Below, piece after piece: positions 27,938 to 36,360 of a stretch of 64,000 nucleotides of DNA; the first letter of the stretch is position 1; the number at the start of each line of letters is the position of its first letter. Source of the stretch: Clostridia bacterium (GTDB taxonomy: Bacteria; Bacillota; Clostridia; UBA1381); contig CAAEKO010000002.1 in NCBI GenBank assembly GCA_900756545.1, positions 62,001-126,000 of the forward strand, given 5' to 3'. The translations under genes were made by a program, and so were the position numbers. A model generated the notes under the pieces. It made no database searches, was not told the DNA's origin, and saw only the letters and a list, made by a program, of their open reading frames with translations.

Positions 27938-29608
27938 ATGATAAAGTACTTTAAGTATTCTATATACGCTGCTATTGTAAGCGGTATGATATCCGCTGCT
28001 TCGTCAATTACATATGCAGCTTCTCTTGAAAATGTGACAGTAAAGCTAAGTTCTGACGAGCGTATAATTCGGGTAAGCGGTACGGTCGCCGATATGGAGA
28101 AGGCGCAGGATGTTTCGGTTAATGCCAGATCACAAAGCGGCGGCGAGCTTTATGCCATTGCGCAGGAATATGTGGAGGCCGATGGCTCTTTTGAGGTAGT
28201 ATGTGGTATACAGCCGGATATGGATTCCGCATATCTTGATATTGTTGTCGGTGGCAAAGGGATAAACAATGCGTACAAGGTTACGTATTATTATGCCGAT
28301 GCGCATGAGTCGGAGGACGCTCTTGAAGCGGTAAATGCAGCGGCAACGGCGCAGAAGATGCATGAAACTCTGGAGGAGTACTGTGGGCGTGGAGTGATTG
28401 ACGCAGATATCAGTGACGAAAGATATACGTTACAGTCGGCGTATGTTGATAAGGTTATGGCGGATACCGTTACAAAAAAGCAATTTGGTTCTCTTGACGA
28501 GGTGAGCGCGGCATTCAAAGCAGCCCTTGTTATGAAGGATGTTATAGCATCAGATGGTGCGCTTGACATATGGAGTAACAATGCCGGCAGCTTATATTTT
28601 CTGAATTATGCGGAATATGCGTTTTTGGATATAAAGGATAAAAAGAGCACGCAGGCAGTTTTAAAGTTTTGTATAACAGATAAAATCAGCGATGTATGGG
28701 AATTTGGAAAAAGCTATAAATGTGCGTATGCGCTGATTAAGCTGAATAATGCGCTGAAATCTGAAATTCCGGAGCTGCTCCAGAAATATAATGATATATA
28801 CGGACTTGATCTGAATGGAGATTACAAAAAGGTTTCATCGCTGGAGATGGCAAAGCTGTTATATGACAGAAGCTATACTACCATAGACGCGCTCAAAACA
28901 GAGTTTGACAACGGAGTGAAAAAGCTTATTTCAGCAAGTAGCAGTAAGCCTTCAGGCGGAAACAGTGGAAGCGGCGGAAACAGCGCAAAAGTTACGTTGC
29001 CTATGACAGGAACTCTTGCAGATGCAGAGGAAAATAATAATTATGAAGCGGAAAAATTCGAATTTTTGGATATGGCTTCCGCGCAATGGGCGGCTGGTGC
29101 GGTAAGCGAGCTTGTACGCTATGGGATAATAGATGGCTTTGAGGATGGAACATTCAGACCGGATAACCTGATTACAAGGGCAGAATTTGTTAAAATGGCA
29201 GTTGTAGGCTTTGGATATGCGGAGCGCCTTGATGGTGCTGAGTTCGGCGATGTAAGCGTGGGCGATTGGTATTACCCATATGTTAAAACAGCCGCGGCAA
29301 ACGGGATAGTAAATGGTGCGGATGGAGCATTTATGCCTGGAGAAACGGTAACACGTGAGGATTCTGCGGTTATACTATATCACATTTTATACGCCGGTCT
29401 TGGCCAAAACACTTCGGCTGGGGCATTTTCAGATGATTCGGATATAGCGGATTACGCCGCAGATGCGGTGTATAAGCTTAAAGCTGCAGGGATAATAAAC
29501 GGTTTTGAAGACGGGACTTTCCGTCCCAAAGAAGGACTTAGCCGCGCGCAGGCTGCAATGATTTTATATGGAGCATTAGTTACAGGAGGAAATCAGAATG
29601 AAGATTAA
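27938..29608 (+). CDS. S-layer homology (SLH) protein
   Basis: 556 residues with a signal peptide (cleavage near YAA-SL). The central part (about 35-340) is unrecognised: a beta-sandwich start followed by an alpha-rich region. A Gly/Ser-rich linker leads to three SLH domains (about 373-556) with YGIIDGFEDGTFRPDNLITRAEF, WYYPYVKTAAANGIV, and AGIINGFEDGTFRPKEGLSR. SLH domains bind pyruvylated secondary cell-wall polymer, so this protein should sit on the cell wall and may be an anchor for the locus. Its last 11 nt overlap the next gene. Confidence 0.85.
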   Translation: MIKYFKYSIYAAIVSGMISAASSITYAASLENVTVKLSSDERIIRVSGTVADMEKAQDVSVNARSQSGGELYAIAQEYVEADGSFEVVCGIQPDMDSAYLDIVVGGKGINNAYKVTYYYADAHESEDALEAVNAAATAQKMHETLEEYCGRGVIDADISDERYTLQSAYVDKVMADTVTKKQFGSLDEVSAAFKAALVMKDVIASDGALDIWSNNAGSLYFLNYAEYAFLDIKDKKSTQAVLKFCITDKISDVWEFGKSYKCAYALIKLNNALKSEIPELLQKYNDIYGLDLNGDYKKVSSLEMAKLLYDRSYTTIDALKTEFDNGVKKLISASSSKPSGGNSGSGGNSAKVTLPMTGTLADAEENNNYEAEKFEFLDMASAQWAAGAVSELVRYGIIDGFEDGTFRPDNLITRAEFVKMAVVGFGYAERLDGAEFGDVSVGDWYYPYVKTAAANGIVNGADGAFMPGETVTREDSAVILYHILYAGLGQNTSAGAFSDDSDIADYAADAVYKLKAAGIINGFEDGTFRPKEGLSRAQAAMILYGALVTGGNQNED

Positions 29609-32198
29609 GACAAGGCTTACGGCGCTGATTACTGTATGCATTGCGGCCTTTGGAATTGTGTTTGCTACACCGGCCGCTATTTATGCGGCGTCTGGGAAAA
29701 CTGAAGATGAAACCATTGAAATGCTTTGTGCCATAGGACTGGACGCTGTGGCCGGTAACAGCGGATATATAACGAGAGGTGAATTTGTCAGTCTGGCTAT
29801 GGGGCTTGAGCCTCGTTACAATACGTATTCAAATACGCCGTATTTTGTCGATGTAAACAGCAGTCATGCGTACTTTGGGGCGGTTCAGAAAGCGTATGAA
29901 TTAAATAGCGCAAGGGGTTCGGGTGATAATCATTTTTATCCGGATAACCATATAACCTGCGAAGAGGCAGCTAAGCTTGTTGTTTCTGTTCTCGGTTTTG
30001 ATACGGCCGCAAGCCTTAAGGGCGGATACCCTTTGGGATATCTGTCATGTGCGATGGATTTGGGACTCATGAAGGGCGTGAAAACAGGATCAGAGCTTTC
30101 CTATACAGACGCGTACAGATTAATATATAACGCGTTATTTGTAACTGTTTTGGACGCCGAGCTGATAGACGGCGGAGTACGTTATGAAGACAGCGGAGAA
30201 ACCCTGCTTGCCAACAGATTTTCCATATACTATGTTGACGGAGTGGTAACCGCTGTAGGGAAACAGGCCTTAAAGCCTGATATTAGTATTGGTGACGACT
30301 GGCTGGAAATCGGAGGGGATACGTATCTGTGCAGTACGGATTACAGCCAATATTTGGGCTATGATGTAAGACTTTATTACCATGAAGATAGATTTGCTGA
30401 TGATTGTACGGCAGTGGCAATTTTTAAGGACAGAAATAATTCTGTGATTTCGGTTAAGGATGATGGCGTTGTAAGCGTTAGTTCGGATACATCATCATAT
30501 TCCATTGAATATGATGCCGGAAGTAAAACTAAAAAAATAAGAGTTGCAAGAACGGCTGATGTAGTGTATAATGGAAGATGTGATATTGACTATGACATAA
30601 ATGATCTTTCCCAGATAGCGTGTGGAGAAATTGAATTTATATGCAATGACGGAAGCGGTGTTTATAATGTACTGATCGTTATGGAGTACAAAAGCGCAAT
30701 GATTGAGGGCGTTGACGGTATCAGCAGAATCATCTATTTTAAGGATAACACCGTATATGGTATGACGGATAAAAAGCTGAACCTTCCTGAGGAGCACGAT
30801 GATGTAGAGGTTGATATTGTGGACATGGATGGAATCAATGTTGATCTGCAGGATTTGAAAGCAAATTATGTGGTATCGGTTGCAAAGAGCCATGATAATA
30901 GCTTTATCAAGATTTTTGTAACAAATGAGATTGTCTATGCCTCCGCGTCAGGAAGTAATCTGAAAGATAAAAAGATAACCCTTAACGGGGAAGTTTATGA
31001 CATAAGCAGCGATAGCCTGATAACGGCTGATAAAATATCGTATACTGAAATACTGTCGTACTACATGAACTATTTTGGACAGGTTATATGGGTTGATCGG
31101 GATTATTCGGACAATCTGCATTATGGATATGCGGTATCCATGAAAAGGGATGAATGTGATGAAGAGATCGTGCGCATACGCATATTCAATGAATCTGGAA
31201 ACTTTGATACATATATGTTCCTTGAAAGGATAAAGTTTGACGGTACTAAAACAGACTCTGAAGATCTTATAGAGCAGCCTGTGTTTTTTGATGGTGCAGA
31301 ATTTAAGCCTCAGCTGGTTCGTTACAAATTGAAGGACAATAAGATTTCGGAAATCGAATGTGCGAAGGATTATACCTCTGTAACAGACTATGTGGGATAT
31401 GATGAGGCGAAGTTTTCAAAGGACAAGACAATTGCAAGCAACGGACGATATAGAAAAAGCGTGCATGTGCTTGATTGCAGCTATATGCTTACCGGGAAAA
31501 CGATTGTGTTTATGATTCCGACCGATGTCCGCGATTATGAGGCCTATGGAATAAGCGATTATAATTTTTACAATAGTGACGCCTCTACACTGTCGGGTAT
31601 AGATGTATATGATTCGGACTGTGCAAAGGTTCCAGCCGTTCTGGTTGTGAATACAAGTCTTACGGAGTTTTCGGATACAGCAATGCTTGTGGACTATATA
31701 AGCGAAGAGTGCATAGACGGCGATGATGAGGTACGGACTGTTATTTACGGCTTTGAAGACGGTCTGGAGGTTCGCTATGTAGTAAGCTATGCATTGGAAA
31801 ACAGCGATGTGCAGAAATTGAAACGCGGTGACGTCTTAATGATTAAGAAGACCAATGGAGAGATATCCGATTTTATGCTGACCAATGAAAATTCATTTGA
31901 CAACTTTGCAGAATATACAAGAGATCCTGTATCAGGAAGTGTTATCACTGCAAGCAGCAATTCGGGGAAGTTTGTTTTTGTAAGCGGTACTATAGCCAAT
32001 AAGGGAGTATCTTCGTTTACGGTCAGTGTAGACGGTAAGGAAACATCGGCAGTGTACCCGATAACGGAGGAAAGCAATGCATATGTAATTGGCCGCAAAG
32101 GTATAAGAAAGTGCAATATTTCAGAGGTGAGCGTGGGGATGAGAGTATTTGTGCACAGAAGATACGATGCTGCGCGGCTTATCCTGATTTGGGAATAA
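29598..32198 (+). CDS. SLH-domain protein with large unrecognised C-terminal region
   Basis: 866 residues. The start overlaps the previous stop (ATGAAGATTAA), and AGGAGG lies inside the previous gene, so translation is probably coupled. It has a signal peptide, then one or two degenerate SLH repeats near 35-160 (ITRGEFVSLAMGL, YFVDVNSSHAYFGAVQKAYEL, FYPDNHITCEEAAKLVVSVLGF). The remaining ~690 residues form beta-rich segments I do not recognise, with repeated YYV-DG and -DKKITLNG motifs. Here the SLH part is N-terminal, while in the upstream partner it is C-terminal, which suggests the two act together on the wall. Confidence 0.75.
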   Translation: MKIKTRLTALITVCIAAFGIVFATPAAIYAASGKTEDETIEMLCAIGLDAVAGNSGYITRGEFVSLAMGLEPRYNTYSNTPYFVDVNSSHAYFGAVQKAYELNSARGSGDNHFYPDNHITCEEAAKLVVSVLGFDTAASLKGGYPLGYLSCAMDLGLMKGVKTGSELSYTDAYRLIYNALFVTVLDAELIDGGVRYEDSGETLLANRFSIYYVDGVVTAVGKQALKPDISIGDDWLEIGGDTYLCSTDYSQYLGYDVRLYYHEDRFADDCTAVAIFKDRNNSVISVKDDGVVSVSSDTSSYSIEYDAGSKTKKIRVARTADVVYNGRCDIDYDINDLSQIACGEIEFICNDGSGVYNVLIVMEYKSAMIEGVDGISRIIYFKDNTVYGMTDKKLNLPEEHDDVEVDIVDMDGINVDLQDLKANYVVSVAKSHDNSFIKIFVTNEIVYASASGSNLKDKKITLNGEVYDISSDSLITADKISYTEILSYYMNYFGQVIWVDRDYSDNLHYGYAVSMKRDECDEEIVRIRIFNESGNFDTYMFLERIKFDGTKTDSEDLIEQPVFFDGAEFKPQLVRYKLKDNKISEIECAKDYTSVTDYVGYDEAKFSKDKTIASNGRYRKSVHVLDCSYMLTGKTIVFMIPTDVRDYEAYGISDYNFYNSDASTLSGIDVYDSDCAKVPAVLVVNTSLTEFSDTAMLVDYISEECIDGDDEVRTVIYGFEDGLEVRYVVSYALENSDVQKLKRGDVLMIKKTNGEISDFMLTNENSFDNFAEYTRDPVSGSVITASSNSGKFVFVSGTIANKGVSSFTVSVDGKETSAVYPITEESNAYVIGRKGIRKCNISEVSVGMRVFVHRRYDAARLILIWE

Positions 32199-32263
32199 AA
32201 TAGGAGCCTGTCGCAGCCTTCAGAGGTCTGGCGCCGCCCTTTTTCGTAGGAGTAGGGAGTTAA

Positions 32264-34456
32264 ATGAGGTTTAGGGAAGCAATTTTCAGAAGGTTTGTAA
32301 TATCATACTTGCTGGTGACAATATTGCCGGTTTCATTTTTGAGCGCTTATATATTTATTGATTTTTCAAGAACAACAAAAGATAATTTTATTAACAAAAA
32401 TTATAATATCCTTGAAACGGCTGCAACTCAAATAGAAAAAGACATTATAGAACTCAGACAGTTGGTTATATCTATGTCGAGCGACAGTATTCTTCTGAAA
32501 GCAAAAACAGGTGTGTCAGATTATAATGCGATTGAGATTACTGACAGACTTCAGCGGTATAAAAGCGCAAATGGAAAGATAAAAGATATTGCTGTCTATA
32601 CTCAAAATTCGGAGCAGGTATATGCGGCAACAGGATGCTACAGGGATCTTGATTTTTATTATAGAATAGCATTTAATACACAGCCTGATATGGCTTTGTT
32701 CTCTGAATTTAGAAATCATACTGTGCCCGAAATTGTCAAAGGAGCTAATGACCGGCATTATGGTATAATATATTCATATCCGTATACGGGAGAGACATAC
32801 GGATATGTGATATTTTCGTTTGCATGCGAGGTGTTTGAGGAGGTGCTGCAAAGCGCGATCATAACAGACCGCGGAGAAGAGTTTCTGGTAATTGACAGGA
32901 ACAATAATATTTTTGCAGCTACGGGACGTCGGTATTATGAACAGATCTGCGGCATAATTAATGACAATCCCGGGGTTGCCAGATATTCAAGTTTTGAGGG
33001 TAATTCCGGCAGTAAGTATCTAGTTTCATTTTTCAGGCCCAGCGGAACCGGGAACGCGTATGTTATCGTGTCACCTAAAAAAATTATAGACGTAAACAGT
33101 AAAATATATTATCTGCTTATTCTGGTTTTTATTACAACATTAATAGGGCTTCTGGGGATATGGTATCAGAGGCGCATAAGCTATTTGCCGCTTAAAAAGA
33201 TCACCAATAAAATAATATCAAACACCAACAGACGCGATTTGAATATTGACGATCTTACAACGGAAGTGGAGAAAGCGTTTGACGATAACCGCAGGCTCAG
33301 TAATCTTGTAAAAGATGAACATCCGATGATACAGAATCAGCTAATGCTTAAGCTGTTGGCAGGAAATATTGAGGATATTCGTCAGCTTAGCGAAATAGCG
33401 GACATACTTAAGGATAAAGAAACGATTCATAATTATGCCGTTGTTCTTGTAAAATGCGAAGAAGAATTTGATATGAGCACTGATTTTTCTTATACGGCGC
33501 CCATTGAGATTGCCGAAGACGCCAAAATATATTATGTAGATACATATTTAAGTGATATGATGGTGTTTATTGTTAGTATAACGGCAAAAAATGCGGATAT
33601 ATATGGGGAGATTTTGAAAGAAATCTATAACTATTTCAATAATAAATTGCAAATGACTGTTTCAATAAGCGCGGGGCAGATCAAGGAGGAGCTTAGCGAG
33701 ATCTCTGTATCCTATTCTGAGGCGATGAAGGGAATTGAAAGCCGGTTTGTAGTGGGGCATGGCAGTATTATCTGCTATGAGGATGTGGGGCCTTTGGATT
33801 CAAATATAAAACCCATATATCTTGATATAGAGGAGTTTTCAAAATATCTTATTTTAGGGAATAAAGAAAATGTCAGAAGGCTGATAGCGGATTTAATTGT
33901 AGGCCTGAAAAGCCTTAATGTACGAATGGCCAAAAATGTGTGCTATGATATTGTGAACTCAATAATAAAGGTTATAAATGGTTTAAGAATTGACTTTAAA
34001 AAATCGCTTGACAGATGTTATGTCCTTATCATGGAAACAGAGAGCCTGACAATAGAAGAAATAAGCGATGAAATTTTGAATGTTTGTGATGATATCTGTG
34101 ACCGTATGACTGAAAGACGTGAGGATAATACAGTACAGTTGTTTAAGCAAATTAAACAGTATGTTGATGATAATTTATTTAAGCCGGATTTTTCTCTAAG
34201 CGATGTGGCAGACAGGTTTGGTATATCATATTCGTATCTTTCGAGGTTTTTTAAGAGTCAGTTTAATATGAATATGCGCGATTATATCACAAAGCAGCGT
34301 ATTAATTACGCAAAGCAGCTTTTAAGGGACACCAATATGCAAATATCTGAGATTGTGAAGCTGACAGGGTATATTGATGTGTCATCATTTAACAGAAGGT
34401 TCAAGGCGACTGAAGGGTGTTCACCTACCGAGTGGATAAAGCTTAATAAAAATTAG
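32264..34456 (+). CDS. Membrane-embedded AraC-family regulator (YesS/YtdP-like)
   Basis: 730 residues. A short N-terminus, a membrane helix (about 10-32), an extracytoplasmic Cache-like sensor (about 33-280), a second helix YYLLILVFITTLIGLLGIWY (about 284-305), a long cytoplasmic linker, and a C-terminal HTH_18 AraC domain (about 627-730) with FSLSDVADRFGISYSYLSRFF and MQISEIVKLTGYIDVSSFNRRF. This single-polypeptide sensor/regulator architecture is the one of YesS and YtdP, which regulate rhamnogalacturonan and pectin genes in Bacillus subtilis. It is the last gene of the locus, and its likely targets are the upstream genes. Translation starts at ATG 32264. Confidence 0.9.
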   Translation: MRFREAIFRRFVISYLLVTILPVSFLSAYIFIDFSRTTKDNFINKNYNILETAATQIEKDIIELRQLVISMSSDSILLKAKTGVSDYNAIEITDRLQRYKSANGKIKDIAVYTQNSEQVYAATGCYRDLDFYYRIAFNTQPDMALFSEFRNHTVPEIVKGANDRHYGIIYSYPYTGETYGYVIFSFACEVFEEVLQSAIITDRGEEFLVIDRNNNIFAATGRRYYEQICGIINDNPGVARYSSFEGNSGSKYLVSFFRPSGTGNAYVIVSPKKIIDVNSKIYYLLILVFITTLIGLLGIWYQRRISYLPLKKITNKIISNTNRRDLNIDDLTTEVEKAFDDNRRLSNLVKDEHPMIQNQLMLKLLAGNIEDIRQLSEIADILKDKETIHNYAVVLVKCEEEFDMSTDFSYTAPIEIAEDAKIYYVDTYLSDMMVFIVSITAKNADIYGEILKEIYNYFNNKLQMTVSISAGQIKEELSEISVSYSEAMKGIESRFVVGHGSIICYEDVGPLDSNIKPIYLDIEEFSKYLILGNKENVRRLIADLIVGLKSLNVRMAKNVCYDIVNSIIKVINGLRIDFKKSLDRCYVLIMETESLTIEEISDEILNVCDDICDRMTERREDNTVQLFKQIKQYVDDNLFKPDFSLSDVADRFGISYSYLSRFFKSQFNMNMRDYITKQRINYAKQLLRDTNMQISEIVKLTGYIDVSSFNRRFKATEGCSPTEWIKLNKN

Positions 34457-34570
34457 AAATGCAATGCAGTCCCAAAAACCTGAAAAAAATGATATAAAAG
34501 ACAGAAGGGCTTCAAAATATAGACAATTTAGCATTCAGACCTATATTATTTTTAAGAAAGAACAAATAAC

Positions 34571-34600
34571 AAAAAGGATAGAAGATCTATCCTTTTTTCT
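34571..34600. terminator. Bidirectional terminator between the AraC gene and the small conserved gene
   Basis: AAAAAGGATAG (34571-34581) pairs with CTATCCTTTTT (34587-34597), with A residues on one side and T residues on the other. The stop codon of the minus-strand gene lies inside the stem. Confidence 0.75.
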
Positions 34601-34754
34601 GTACCACTTCTGAAAATCTTTTCAATTCTTCCAATGTATTAATGCCAGCGCCATGAGCTAATAGGCCTTCTTGTACATCATTGGATAAAGATTCAAAGTA
34701 TATCTGTGCTCTGCTGTCATTTTGAAGCAGTGAATGGATATCTTCATATCGCAT
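34587..34754 (-). CDS. Small conserved protein of unknown function (55 aa)
   Basis: 55 residues from the ATG at 34754; GAGGTG (34766-34761) lies 6 nt upstream, while the ATG at 34772 has no SD. The sequence looks like two helices: MRYEDIHSLLQNDSRAQIYF, SLSNDVQEGLLAHG and GINTLEELKRFSEVVQ. Similar ~55-residue proteins of unknown function, with an asp/tyr-rich first helix and a SINTLEELK-like second part, are common in clostridial genomes. No catalytic motif, no membrane segment. Confidence 0.7.
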   Translation of the reverse strand: MRYEDIHSLLQNDSRAQIYFESLSNDVQEGLLAHGAGINTLEELKRFSEVVQKKG

Positions 34755-35212
34755 ATTTATCACCTCAAGCACAGTATTTGTTAAACGCTTATTTTTTATT
34801 CATAATACTTAGTTCCGAATATTACAATTTTATGCGCAAGCTATCCCATTTAACGAGATAAACTACAGTAAGTAATATAATCCAGAATACTGCCGGCAAA
34901 TCCACACCACCCAAATATAGTGGTGTGGCATACAAAAATGTACTGGTCCCACCCAAGCACAAGTGTATCATACAGGATTTAGAGAAAAATGTCAATAGTT
35001 TTGTTACAAAAAAGTAAAGATTTATTAAAATATTTAAAATTTGTATTTTTTTGTTAATAGGTTACGATTTGAAAAGATATTAAACAACAAAGCAAAAAGG
35101 TTATCTGTTTTTGCTTGCCTAAATGCTGGAAATATGATACTATATAAATAATTCAATATACCAAAGAACAGCAATAGAGTTTTTCTAATGGTATAATAAG
35201 GGGAGGATTTAA
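34755..35212. other. Intergenic region before the stalk-HtrA gene
   Basis: The region is AT-rich. It holds a 9-bp inverted repeat CCACACCAC (34902-34910) / GTGGTGTGG (34920-34928), an SD for the minus-strand small gene, and the htrA-type promoter at 35115-35143. A minus-strand open frame of 49 codons (34971 down to 34822) reads MIHLCLGGTSTFLYATPLYL then LGGVDLPAVFW and a hydrophobic stretch, but no SD precedes it, so it is not called as a gene. Confidence 0.4.
35115..35143 (+). promoter_or_regulatory. Promoter of the stalk-HtrA gene
   Basis: TTGCCT (35115-35120), 17-nt spacer, TACTAT (35138-35143), about 70 bp upstream of the start codon. Confidence 0.65.
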
Positions 35213-36346
35213 ATGAAAACAAATGTATTTTCGGGTATTTTTTTGGCGGCGTTTATCGCCTGTCCGGGAGCTGGTGCGGAATCTGCTCCCAGGATTCAGG
35301 TTAATGGAGAAACCATTAACACGGAGGCAGTTATCATCAATGACCGGACTTATGTTCCTTTGCGGGGGGTTTTAGAAAAAACCGGCGCACAAGTATTCTG
35401 GAACGAGGAAATGCGTACGGCTATTATAGAAACGGGTGCAGACCAAGATGATGATATGATAATTCCCGGAATTATTGAGAATATCAGTCCTAGTGTGGTG
35501 GGAATCATTGGGCGGGTTAAGTCTGGGATGCAGGAGGGAATAGCGCATGGATCGGGCATTGTGATTAAGTCGGGCGGTGAAATCCTGACTAACGCCCATG
35601 TAGTGAAGGATATGACTACGATTCTTGTGGTGACGAACGATGGAAAGGGATATGAGGCGAAGCTAAAATATATAGATAAGGAAGCCGATCTGGCAGTAAT
35701 AAAAATTAATAAAATTGGATTGAAACCGGCTGCGTTTGCCGCTGGCGAGGATATTGTTGTAGGCAAACGAGTGATTGCTATTGGCACACCAATTTCCTTT
35801 TCGCTGCGGAACTCAGCGACAGTAGGATATATCAGCGGCGTGAACAGAAATGATGGCGGTACATACAAAATGATCCAGACGGACGTGACAATCAATCCTG
35901 GTAACAGCGGCGGAGCGCTTGTTAATATGCGCGGCGAGGTGATTGGCGTCACTTCCAGTGGTTATCTGGGGTTAAATACGAATTTTGCTATTCCGGTAGA
36001 CACGGTAAAGTATGTACTTAATCAGTTTGAATTATATGGAAAGGTAAAACGGGCAGGTCTTGGGGCTGAATTCAGGGAGGACTGGCTGGCAGAGTTGGGT
36101 ATCCCATCAGAGGCTGGGTTAATTATCAGGAGTCTGGAATCAGATTCGCCTTTGGTGCAGGCTGGCTTTAAAACAGGGGATACGTTGGTGTCTATAAATA
36201 ACGTTCCGGTCAATAGTATTGTAGAGTTAAATGAGAAGCTAAAGGAATATATGCCTGGAGATACTATAAAGGCAGGGATCAGTGACGGGCAAAAGATTAC
36301 ATATACAGATATTGTGCTGGCAGAAAAGTCGGAAATCAATAATTAA
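35213..36346 (+). CDS. Stalk-domain/HtrA serine protease
   Basis: 377 residues. A signal peptide (cleavage near GAG-AES) leads to a short stalk domain (about 28-80: VIINDRTYVPLRGVLEKTGA), then a trypsin-like DegP/HtrA protease domain (about 85-265). The catalytic triad is visible: His129 in ILTNAHVV, Asp159 in EADLAVIKI, and Ser232 in INPGNSGGALV. A PDZ domain (about 270-365: AGLGAEFREDW, PLVQAGFKTGDTLVSINNVPV) ends the protein. Fusion of a stalk domain to the N-terminus of HtrA is unusual. The next gene, 14 bp later, is another stalk protein, so they are probably cotranscribed. GGGGAGG precedes the ATG. Confidence 0.92.
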   Translation: MKTNVFSGIFLAAFIACPGAGAESAPRIQVNGETINTEAVIINDRTYVPLRGVLEKTGAQVFWNEEMRTAIIETGADQDDDMIIPGIIENISPSVVGIIGRVKSGMQEGIAHGSGIVIKSGGEILTNAHVVKDMTTILVVTNDGKGYEAKLKYIDKEADLAVIKINKIGLKPAAFAAGEDIVVGKRVIAIGTPISFSLRNSATVGYISGVNRNDGGTYKMIQTDVTINPGNSGGALVNMRGEVIGVTSSGYLGLNTNFAIPVDTVKYVLNQFELYGKVKRAGLGAEFREDWLAELGIPSEAGLIIRSLESDSPLVQAGFKTGDTLVSINNVPVNSIVELNEKLKEYMPGDTIKAGISDGQKITYTDIVLAEKSEINN

Positions 36347-36360
36347 GGGGGAAGATTCAA

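Noticed and set aside
34902..34928. CCACACCAC/GTGGTGTGG as a terminator
   Set aside because: No T-tract follows on either strand; recorded only as an inverted repeat.
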